From NCBI GenBank assembly GCA_016213345.1, contig JACRAO010000167.1:1-7491 (forward strand): a stretch of 7,491 nt of DNA. Reading direction: 5' to 3'. Shown piece after piece: positions 1 through 6,256 of the stretch. Source of the stretch: Bdellovibrio sp. (GTDB lineage: Bacteria > Bdellovibrionota > UBA1018). The translations under genes and the position numbers were made by a program. The notes under the pieces were generated by a model, which was given only the letters and a program-made list of their open reading frames with translations, searched no databases and was not told where the DNA came from. Within the stretch, counting starts at the first letter, position 1, and each line of letters opens with the position of its first letter.

Positions 1-1
1 A

Positions 2-436
2 AGTCGCTTAAAAGAAGTAGGACTTTCAGCAATTGATGTTAGTGGATTGGGTGGAACACATTGGGGACGAATAGAAGGTGCGAGAGCAGATAATCCCTGT
101 GATCTAAAAGCCTTAGCGTCTAAAACATTTTCGAATTGGGGTGAACCAACAACGCATATTGTTATTAATGCAAAAAAAATATTGCCTCGGCTTGAAATTT
201 GGGCTTCTGGTGGTGTGCGCTCAGGATTGGATGCTGCTAAACTTATTGCTTTAGGGGCACAGGCAGTTGGATATGCTCAACCAGCACTGAAAGCAGTTTT
301 ACAAAGTAATGAAGTGCTGCATTTGTGGATGGAAAGACAAGAGTTTGAACTGCGCGTAGCGCTTTTTTGCACGGGCTGTGGTACTCCAAGAGAATTACAA
401 CAAAAAGAGGGTGTATGGACCATTATCAAAACGTAG
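2..436 (+). CDS. fni: Type 2 isopentenyl-diphosphate delta-isomerase, C-terminal part (5' end outside window)
   Basis: The frame is open from the first complete codon at position 2 and ends at TAG/TAA-type stop 434-436, giving the last 144 residues of a protein that in this family is usually about 330-360 residues long. Type 2 isomerases are cytosolic FMN- and NAD(P)H-dependent TIM-barrel enzymes that interconvert IPP and DMAPP. Seen here are the DVSGLGGTHWGRIEG segment, matching the family's flavin-phosphate-side GGTxxxxIE motif (His where Ser or Asn is common), the ASGGVRSGLDAAKLIALGA segment matching the second phosphate-binding loop, and a C-terminal ELRVALFCTGCGTPREL helix typical of the family. 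There is no reason to start it at the internal TTG at 47, because the homology-like sequence continues upstream. It overlaps the HMG-CoA reductase gene by 22 bp, which fits a mevalonate operon. The family call is from motif memory, not a search. Confidence 0.93.
   Translation, partial: SRLKEVGLSAIDVSGLGGTHWGRIEGARADNPCDLKALASKTFSNWGEPTTHIVINAKKILPRLEIWASGGVRSGLDAAKLIALGAQAVGYAQPALKAVLQSNEVLHLWMERQEFELRVALFCTGCGTPRELQQKEGVWTIIKT
406..411 (+). promoter_or_regulatory. Ribosome binding site deciding the HMG-CoA reductase start
   Basis: AGAGGG lies 3 bases before the ATG at 415, inside the end of the isomerase gene. The spacing is somewhat short, but it is the only purine-rich SD-like block near a start in this frame. 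It favours ATG 415 over the in-frame ATG at 367, whose extra 16 residues are just the isomerase sequence read in another frame and do not resemble a reductase N-terminus. Confidence 0.6.
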
Positions 437-1713
437 TAGATGGTTTTCATCGTATTTCAAGAGATGAGCGTTTAAAAAGAATTCAAGAATTTTGCCATTT
501 AAGTGAAGAAGAAATAAAAACTTTAACTTGCGAAATTCCACTGCCTGTAGAGATAGCTGAGCACTTAATCGAAAACGTGGTTGGTTATTTTCCTATTCCA
601 CTTGGTATTGCTACTTGTTTTAATATTGATGGAAAAGATATTTTAATACCAATGGCGGTAGAAGAAACTTCTATTATTGCCGCTGCCAGTACTACTGCTA
701 AATGGATCCGAAAAGAAGGCAGTATTCGTACTTATTGCAAGGGAAGACTAATAATAGGACAAATTCAGCTTCCAAATGTAAGGAATGTGCCACTGACACG
801 TAAGATCTTACATGAAAATAGAGATGTTTTAATTGCTATTGCTAATAATTGTGTTCCTAGACTGGTTGATCGGGGAGGAGGAATTCGGGATATTGCACTT
901 AGAGAAGTTGCAAGGCCTACGCAAGACGGTGTAATGATGGTTATTCATATTCTGTGTGATCCTTGTGACGCAATGGGGGCTAATTTAATTAACCAGGTAT
1001 GTGAGGCTTTGAAACCAAAAATTGAGGAACTCACGAGTGAACGAGTTGGGCTTTGTATTTTATCAAATTTGGTTGATACAAAACTTGCTGTAGCAGAGGT
1101 AGCTATACACAATATTGATTTAACTATGGGTAAGGGTATTGAAGAAGCTACGCTTTTTGCAATGGCTGATCCATATCGGGCGGCAACACATAATAAAGGT
1201 GTATTAAATGGCATCGATGCAGTATTAGTTGCCACTGGAAATGACTGGAGAGCTGTAGAAGCGGGTGTGCACGCCTATGCTGCACGTACTGGTCAGTACA
1301 AGCCCGTAACTCAGTGGAAAGTAGAAGGTACTGATTTAATTGGACAAATCGAAGTACCATTGGCTGTAGGCACAGTAGGGGGTGTAACCCGTATACATCC
1401 TACAGCTAAAATAGCATTAAAGATTTTAGGTGTAAAAAAGGCAGAAGATCTAGCTAGAGTATGTGCTGCGGTTGGATTAGTTCAAAACCTGGGTGCTCTA
1501 AAGGCGCTAGCAACTGTTGGCATTGTTAAGGGTCATATGTTATTACATGCTTCTAACTTGGCAATTGCAGCAGGAGCCGAAATTCATGAAATTGCTGAGG
1601 TAAGAAAGCGCTTAGCGGAGGTATTGCGAGTTGAAAAACATATTAATTTGACTCACGCTAAGGAAATTTTGGAGGAAATTCGTGTATCAGACAGACAAAC
1701 CCTACTCATTTAG
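415..1713 (+). CDS. mvaA: Class II hydroxymethylglutaryl-CoA reductase
   Basis: This 432-residue protein reduces HMG-CoA to mevalonate, the committed step of the pathway, in the cytosol. It has no membrane segment. Its length and motifs closely follow the Pseudomonas mevalonii enzyme (428 residues, recalled from memory): ENVVGYFPIPLGIA at 53-66, the catalytic Glu84 in VEETSIIAAAS, the cofactor motif DAMGAN at 185-190, catalytic Lys261 in HNKGVLNGID, catalytic Asp277 in ATGNDWRAVEAG, and catalytic His378 in GHMLLHASNLA. All four catalytic residues are therefore present. The first four residues of DAMGAN match the class pattern, and the P. mevalonii enzyme with this exact motif uses NADH, so NADH use is a reasonable inference. 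Start at ATG 415 is chosen from the SD block and the N-terminal MDHYQN-type sequence that leads into the GFHRISRDERL helix. The gene overlaps both neighbours, so translation is probably coupled. Context indicates a biosynthetic rather than mevalonate-degrading role. Confidence 0.96.
   Translation: MDHYQNVVDGFHRISRDERLKRIQEFCHLSEEEIKTLTCEIPLPVEIAEHLIENVVGYFPIPLGIATCFNIDGKDILIPMAVEETSIIAAASTTAKWIRKEGSIRTYCKGRLIIGQIQLPNVRNVPLTRKILHENRDVLIAIANNCVPRLVDRGGGIRDIALREVARPTQDGVMMVIHILCDPCDAMGANLINQVCEALKPKIEELTSERVGLCILSNLVDTKLAVAEVAIHNIDLTMGKGIEEATLFAMADPYRAATHNKGVLNGIDAVLVATGNDWRAVEAGVHAYAARTGQYKPVTQWKVEGTDLIGQIEVPLAVGTVGGVTRIHPTAKIALKILGVKKAEDLARVCAAVGLVQNLGALKALATVGIVKGHMLLHASNLAIAAGAEIHEIAEVRKRLAEVLRVEKHINLTHAKEILEEIRVSDRQTLLI
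1671..1675 (+). promoter_or_regulatory. Strong ribosome binding site for the GTG-started kinase
   Basis: A perfect GGAGG sits 6 bases before the GTG at 1682, within the last codons of the HMG-CoA reductase gene. It fixes the kinase start at GTG, upstream of the reductase stop codon, and is the best Shine-Dalgarno sequence in the window. Confidence 0.8.
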
Positions 1714-2743
1714 TTGTACAGCGCCCGGCAAGGTTTTTCTTTTGGGCGAGTATGCTGTTTTAAAACGTTTGCCAGCTGTGATTTTAACAGTAGGTCCCAG
1801 GTTTATGCTTCAAGCAGAATGTCATACTAGTATTTTTGCAAGTGCTTTTACGACGGATTTGGTTGTAGAGGATTGGGATTCACTCAAAGCAGATACAGTT
1901 CATCCTAAGACCCCACTTGGTAGACTTATGGATTGGGCCTCATATAATGGTCTGCCGGAGCTTAAGTTTAGATATAATAATCCTTTTGCAAACGAAGGAG
2001 GTTTTGGACTTTCTAGTGCAGAATTTGTTTTAGCCTATTGGGCGTTTACGCAAGTTTCAAATTGGCCAAAAGATTGTAAGGAGATGCTAAAACTTTATAG
2101 AGAATTAACTTCGATGCCTAAAATCCCGCCTAGTGGTGCTGATGTGGTTGCGCAGTGGAAGGGTGGAGTAGCTCTAGTAAATTTAGAAAATGAAACTCAC
2201 GAAGAGCTTTGGGGTGTTTTAGATTGGTCTAATTTTTTAGTTTTTTCTGCTTCTCACCAAACAGATAGAAAAGTAAAAACACATGAACATCTAGAAGAAC
2301 TTTCAAAGAAAGAATTTTTAAATAGCAAAAATTTATTTTTTAATGAGCTGAACAAAATTTTAGCCAAAGGGGTTCAAGCTATTTTGAACAAAGATTATCA
2401 TGGCATTGGACAAGCCATGAATACATACGCAGATGTGTTGGATAAAGAAAGTTTAGAACTAAAAGTCACACACGAAGATAGATTGGTTTTAAAAAGTCTG
2501 CCAGATGTTTTAGGGGTTAAGGGTTGCGGAGCCATGCAATCAGATGCAGTGGTGGTTTTGGTAAAACCAGGTTCTTTAAAAAGGGCACACATTATTGAAG
2601 TAGCACAAAAAAGAGGATTGAAATTGATTTGCAACGGCTTGACTTTACAACAAGGAGTTTGTGAGAGCGAAGAAACTACATGGTTTGAGCCTGCTTTTGC
2701 TTTAAAAGAACAACCAATAAGTTCACATATTAAGACGACTTAA
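1682..2743 (+). CDS. GHMP-family kinase, probable phosphomevalonate kinase
   Basis: This 353-residue cytosolic protein belongs to the GHMP kinase superfamily, in which ATP phosphorylates a small alcohol or phosphate. Motif 1 is APGKVFLLGEYAVL (14-27); the GEYAV form is typical of phosphomevalonate kinases, whereas mevalonate kinases usually read GEHAV. The ATP-binding motif 2 is a shortened GFGLSSAEF (107-115). PSGADVVAQWKGG (150-162) carries the likely catalytic Asp154, and motif 3 is GCGAMQSDAVV (281-291), in place of the GAGGGD of well-studied enzymes. The pathway context, between HMG-CoA reductase and the decarboxylase, calls for a mevalonate or phosphomevalonate kinase; the motif evidence favours the latter (reaction: mevalonate 5-phosphate to 5-diphosphate). 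It starts at GTG behind a perfect SD and overlaps the reductase gene by 32 bp. Mevalonate kinase remains the main alternative, and no symbol is given for that reason. Confidence 0.85.
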   Translation: MYQTDKPYSFSCTAPGKVFLLGEYAVLKRLPAVILTVGPRFMLQAECHTSIFASAFTTDLVVEDWDSLKADTVHPKTPLGRLMDWASYNGLPELKFRYNNPFANEGGFGLSSAEFVLAYWAFTQVSNWPKDCKEMLKLYRELTSMPKIPPSGADVVAQWKGGVALVNLENETHEELWGVLDWSNFLVFSASHQTDRKVKTHEHLEELSKKEFLNSKNLFFNELNKILAKGVQAILNKDYHGIGQAMNTYADVLDKESLELKVTHEDRLVLKSLPDVLGVKGCGAMQSDAVVVLVKPGSLKRAHIIEVAQKRGLKLICNGLTLQQGVCESEETTWFEPAFALKEQPISSHIKTT

Positions 2744-2746
2744 TTA

Positions 2747-3817
2747 ATGACAGAAGTCTTCAGTGCTGTAGCACCAATCAATATCGCGCTTGTGAAATAC
2801 ATGGGTAAGCTTGATCCTAATGTAAATTTACCAGCTAATGAAAGTGTGTCTTTGACTTTAAGTTCACTTTGTACTTTTACTGAGTGTTCGCTCAAAGAAA
2901 GTGAACAATTTGAAGTTACCTGGATTGCAGAAGCACCTCAAAGTCAAGCAGGTATGGTTCCAGATTTAGATACAGTAGGAGTTAATAAAATAATCCAACA
3001 TATCAAACGAGTTTTATCTGGTCTCGAAGAATATTTAAATATAAAAATTTTGAATCAAAAAAAAATCGAAGTGCGCTCTTGCAATACGTTTCCGCAAGCT
3101 GCTGGCATTGCTTCGAGTGCTGCTGCTTTTGCAGCGTTGACAATGGCTGTAATTAAACTTGGTTTGTTTTTAACAAAACAAGATCAAGAAAATAAATTAT
3201 TACTAGATAAAGAATTTCAAAGATTTATTGTTAAGCTTTCTCGGTGTGGTTCGGGGAGTTCTTGTAGATCTTTTTATGGGCCATGGGTTAGGTGGGGAAA
3301 AGACAGTGTAGAACCCATTGTTTCTAGCTTGCCTGAGATGGCGGATTTGGTTGTATTAGTAAATTCAGTTCCAAAGAAGGTGTCGTCTACTCGGGCGCAT
3401 GAATTAGTAAAAACTTCTAGGTTTTGGGATGGAAGGGTTAAGCGGGCTAACGATCGAGTCCAGAAAATAGTTCAAGCTATTAAAACAGGTGATACGGATA
3501 CGGTTTCGCAAATTGCATGGCAGGAAATGTGGGATATGCATAGTCTTTTTAACACATGTGAAAAGCCGTTTACTTATTGGGAGGATAGGACAATAGAAAT
3601 TTTAAAATGGCTTGAGTGTTACATAAATGGAGAGAAAAAAGGTTTTACTATTTTGCCAATTGTCACTTCAGATGCTGGAGCTAATATTCACATACTTGTG
3701 CCTCAGACTGAAGCAGGTGCGTGGCTAGAGTTAATAAAAAATAAATTTTCTGACACCGTGTTGCAAGACGTACAGGGGTGCGGAGTATTTATTTTTCATG
3801 GGGGGTTTGCAAAATAA
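2747..3817 (+). CDS. mvaD: Diphosphomevalonate decarboxylase
   Basis: This 356-residue GHMP-fold enzyme would catalyse the ATP-dependent decarboxylation of mevalonate 5-diphosphate to isopentenyl diphosphate, in the cytosol. Visible motifs are APINIALVKYMGK (9-21), the phosphate-binding FPQAAGIASSAAAFAAL (115-131), GSGSSCRSFYGPWVRW (168-183) with the conserved Arg174, and TSDAGAN (307-313) with the expected catalytic Asp309. The family's length of about 320-400 residues fits. Departures from the eukaryotic and Gram-positive pattern are Met instead of Trp in KYWGK, and MHSLFNTCEKPFTYW (264-278) where others have a segment like HAVCLDTYPPIFY. The ATG follows the kinase TAA after only three bases and has no clear Shine-Dalgarno sequence, so it probably depends on ribosomes that have just terminated on the kinase gene. 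A phosphomevalonate decarboxylase is a less likely alternative because a phosphomevalonate kinase-like gene lies next to it. Confidence 0.93.
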   Translation: MTEVFSAVAPINIALVKYMGKLDPNVNLPANESVSLTLSSLCTFTECSLKESEQFEVTWIAEAPQSQAGMVPDLDTVGVNKIIQHIKRVLSGLEEYLNIKILNQKKIEVRSCNTFPQAAGIASSAAAFAALTMAVIKLGLFLTKQDQENKLLLDKEFQRFIVKLSRCGSGSSCRSFYGPWVRWGKDSVEPIVSSLPEMADLVVLVNSVPKKVSSTRAHELVKTSRFWDGRVKRANDRVQKIVQAIKTGDTDTVSQIAWQEMWDMHSLFNTCEKPFTYWEDRTIEILKWLECYINGEKKGFTILPIVTSDAGANIHILVPQTEAGAWLELIKNKFSDTVLQDVQGCGVFIFHGGFAK

Positions 3818-3946
3818 AGATTTTGATATACAAAGACATTCAGCTCTTCACTTGAAAGTGTGTGAAGGTGGGAGCGGACATTAATAGTTTGGATTTCGAT
3901 TTTGTCAAGTTTTCTTAGGGGATTAAGAAAAAAAGGGGGGATGACA
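3818..3946 (+). other. 129-bp gap between the mevalonate operon and the lipoprotein gene
   Basis: No gene is visible. A weak hairpin can form from CTTCAC (3846-3851) and GTGAAG (3862-3867) with a 10-base loop, but no T-run follows, so it is not a convincing intrinsic terminator. I see no -35/-10 pair with good sequence and spacing. Whether the lipoprotein gene is read from the operon or has its own promoter cannot be settled here. Confidence 0.5.
3928..3940 (+). promoter_or_regulatory. A7G6 homopolymer tract forming the ribosome binding site of the lipoprotein gene
   Basis: Seven A (3928-3934) directly followed by six G (3935-3940) make an SD-like AAGGGGGG. It ends 6 bases before the ATG at 3947 and directly abuts another in-frame ATG at 3941. 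The spacing favours ATG 3947. The upstream in-frame TTG at 3902 has no such site, and starting there would put a basic stretch in front of an already complete signal peptide. Confidence 0.6.
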
Positions 3947-6235
3947 ATGACGAGAGCTACTAGTCTTATTTGTTTGTGTGTTGCTTTGGTGCTATCTGGT
4001 TGTGCAAAAGATAGTTCTGATAAAAATTACAAGTTGTCTGATAAAAATTACAAGTTGTCTGATAAAAATTTGGTAATTGCTGGAGATCCAAAACAGGTAA
4101 AAACCATTGGGGATCAAGATACGCAGTTTCAAATTATTGCTAAAGGGGCTTTAGATGAAAAGCTATCCCTAGGTTCGCTAATGGAGCCAACAGATCAAAA
4201 TTTATCTATTGGCATACCATTGGTGTCTGATCTATCAGGACAGCCAAAAAATAGATCTATTTTAGATAGATTAAGGCGACGTACGAAGCCTTTGCCAGAC
4301 GACTTTGCGTCACTGCAATTTGGTATGCCAATTGACTTGGTTGGTAAAACCATGGTGTTTGGAGGAGTAGTTGTCAAAGTGTCCGATCGAGTAAATGAAG
4401 ACATGGGACGGCTAAAGCTAGCCGAACTTCCAGCACTTTTAGTAACAACAAAAATCCAAAAACCTTCGCTGGGGGATCCAAAGCTACTTGTTTTGAACTG
4501 TGGTGCCTCTTGCGAAAGCCAAGAGCCTAAGAAAGAAGTTTTAGGTATTCCTATTTTAGCAGTAGATCAGGTAAAAAAAACAGTGATTCTTGATTTATCC
4601 AAACTTGGGGATATTTTAGAATTAACAGCTATTCGAAAAAATGATTACACTTTGTCACAGTATAAATCTATTAAAAGTAGAGTCGTCACTTTTGATTTTT
4701 CAAAAAACACATTAGTGTTTGATGTGGAAGCTCAATTAGTAAAAAAATCTGAGGCTCTCAATCAACCAAATCCAAAAGTCACTGTGGTTACTAATAGGTG
4801 GTATCTAAAGCTTGGCGATGTGTTTAATCCACAATTTACAAAAAGAAAGCCTATTAATGAAGTTGGTTTTTTTACTACAAAGCGCAATAGTGAACCTTGG
4901 ATTGTGCGCTATGATTTGGATCGCATAGAACCTCAAGAAGGTGTGAAATATTATATTAAAAATGTTCCACCTGAATTTCAAAAAGGATTTGTGAGTGCAT
5001 TTGATGAATGGAATGAAAAATTTCTATCAATAACAGGGAAAAAGATTTTTAATTACGAATTTATCTCAAAAGATGATCCGCGCAGTCAACTCCTTGTTAC
5101 GGGGGATGTTCGATATAATATTATAGAGTGGGATTTAGTAAATCGGGCTGCTTATGGAGGGCTAGGTCCATCCATTGCTCATCAGTACACTGGCGAAGTT
5201 TTTAGCGCCAATGTTTTAGTTCAGGGGCCACACATTATTGAGTTATTTAGAGAGTGGTTTCAGGCAAGACACGATAGTGATGATTTAATTCGTATAGGCA
5301 GAGATCATGAGGCTGATGGAGTTATTTCAAAATCTTTGATAGCGCTAAATGCTAAACTTGATGCTCTCCATTTAGATGGGGACAACAAAGTTTTTAAATT
5401 AAAATTAGGTAAAGATTTAGAACTAGCCATTAGGTCACAGGATCCAAGCTTAGAGGATCCTCTTATGCAAAGGGTGGATTTTGATTTACCGCCAGTCGGT
5501 TATACGTTCGAGGCTTATATGGAAGGTTATTTTCATGATATGGTAACGCATGAACTTGGGCATAATCTTGGATTAAGACATAATTTTAGGGGAAATCTAG
5601 GAGCTTCAGATGTGCCTGAATTGGGTAAGGTTTCGCGTTCTATTATGGAGTATTTGGGCAGGGGTTATAGGTATTTAGATCGTATAGGGCCATATGACGA
5701 AATGGCGATAGCTTATGGATATACTGGTGCAACACCTACGCACGCAGATTGGTTTTGTACAGATGATGATGTTTCGAGTTTAGAAACACCCGAGTTTTCG
5801 GCTGAGTGTAATCGTGATGACGCCACAAATGACCCGTTTGGTTTTTATGATGCACGTTTAAGAAAGGCGGTAGATTACCTGGTTGCTAGAGGAAAGGCAA
5901 ACGCTCCAGCTTGGACCGTAGATGACATGAAGCGTGAACTGACACATGTATTTACAGGTTTTGGTCTTTATTATGTTACTGGTCCTTTGACGGCATCTAA
6001 ATGGACAAACTTTTTAACAAATGCTGATCGACCAAAGGAGCCATCTCAAGTTGCGCCATATGTATTTAATAAATTGAAGTCTTATCTTTGTGATGCCAGT
6101 TTTGAACAGGAAGTCACAAATAAAGAGAGTACTGAAGCTAAGAAAAAGACACTGGATAATATTAAAGGATTAATGGCGCAGGCTAAAGAGGTGTTTAAGG
6201 ATCTTATTCCGGCTGCAGAGCTGGAGTGTCAGTAA
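3947..6235 (+). CDS. Secreted lipoprotein zinc metalloprotease of metzincin type (DUF4953/DUF5117-like)
   Basis: The 762-residue product begins with a lipoprotein signal: a short basic N-terminus, a hydrophobic core, and the lipobox LSGC with Cys19 as the lipidated residue. Ala at +2 suggests an outer-membrane location by the E. coli rule. A SDKNYKL tandem repeat follows (24-41), then about 270 residues I cannot assign. From about 316 the sequence matches the pattern of bacterial met-zincin proteins of unknown substrate: EPWIVRYDLDRI, YYIKNVPPEF (335-344), DVRYNIIEW (387-395) and TGEVFSANVLVQ (415-426). The zinc site HELGHNLGLRH (535-545) has ligands His535, His539 and His545 and base Glu536. 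Met567 in SIMEYLGRG is the expected Met-turn, followed by GPYDEMAIAYGY. Cys604 and Cys621 in the C-terminal part could form a disulphide. It is therefore probably an active peptidase at the cell surface or in the periplasm. The substrate is unknown. Start choice between ATG 3947 and ATG 3941 is open by two residues. Confidence 0.88.
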   Translation: MTRATSLICLCVALVLSGCAKDSSDKNYKLSDKNYKLSDKNLVIAGDPKQVKTIGDQDTQFQIIAKGALDEKLSLGSLMEPTDQNLSIGIPLVSDLSGQPKNRSILDRLRRRTKPLPDDFASLQFGMPIDLVGKTMVFGGVVVKVSDRVNEDMGRLKLAELPALLVTTKIQKPSLGDPKLLVLNCGASCESQEPKKEVLGIPILAVDQVKKTVILDLSKLGDILELTAIRKNDYTLSQYKSIKSRVVTFDFSKNTLVFDVEAQLVKKSEALNQPNPKVTVVTNRWYLKLGDVFNPQFTKRKPINEVGFFTTKRNSEPWIVRYDLDRIEPQEGVKYYIKNVPPEFQKGFVSAFDEWNEKFLSITGKKIFNYEFISKDDPRSQLLVTGDVRYNIIEWDLVNRAAYGGLGPSIAHQYTGEVFSANVLVQGPHIIELFREWFQARHDSDDLIRIGRDHEADGVISKSLIALNAKLDALHLDGDNKVFKLKLGKDLELAIRSQDPSLEDPLMQRVDFDLPPVGYTFEAYMEGYFHDMVTHELGHNLGLRHNFRGNLGASDVPELGKVSRSIMEYLGRGYRYLDRIGPYDEMAIAYGYTGATPTHADWFCTDDDVSSLETPEFSAECNRDDATNDPFGFYDARLRKAVDYLVARGKANAPAWTVDDMKRELTHVFTGFGLYYVTGPLTASKWTNFLTNADRPKEPSQVAPYVFNKLKSYLCDASFEQEVTNKESTEAKKKTLDNIKGLMAQAKEVFKDLIPAAELECQ
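4016..4070 (+). repeat. In-frame 21-bp tandem repeat in the lipoprotein tether
   Basis: Two identical 21-bp units (4016-4036 and 4037-4057) are followed by the first 13 bases of a third (4058-4070). Each unit begins TCTGATAAAAATT and encodes SDKNYKL. The array lies five codons behind the lipidated Cys19, in the charged linker between membrane anchor and folded domain. Because the unit is a multiple of three, copy-number change would alter tether length without breaking the frame. Confidence 0.95.
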
Positions 6236-6256
6236 ACGTATAGCGGGTAACATAAT

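Noticed and set aside
367..414. N-terminal extension of HMG-CoA reductase from ATG 367
   Set aside because: The 16 extra residues lie over conserved isomerase coding sequence, lack an SD site, and would exceed the usual N-terminus; ATG 415 has AGAGGG just upstream.
945..1360. Minus-strand open frames within the reductase gene
   Set aside because: Antisense shadows of a gene with all its catalytic motifs intact.
3846..3867. CTTCAC/GTGAAG inverted repeat as operon terminator
   Set aside because: Only six stem pairs, a 10-base loop and no following T-run.
3852..3886. TTGAAA with downstream TTAATA as a promoter
   Set aside because: The spacing is far above 17 bases (23 bases between the hexamers) and the -10 match is poor.
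3902..3946. TTG start at 3902 for the lipoprotein gene
   Set aside because: No SD before it, and it would prepend 15 residues to an already complete lipoprotein signal peptide.
4408..4422. GGCTA...TAGCC hairpin inside the protease gene
   Set aside because: A five-base stem within coding sequence with no T-run or other signal is expected by chance.
5440..5462. Two nearby GGATCC palindromes
   Set aside because: They encode part of the ordinary protease reading frame and look like chance restriction-site palindromes, not a regulatory structure.
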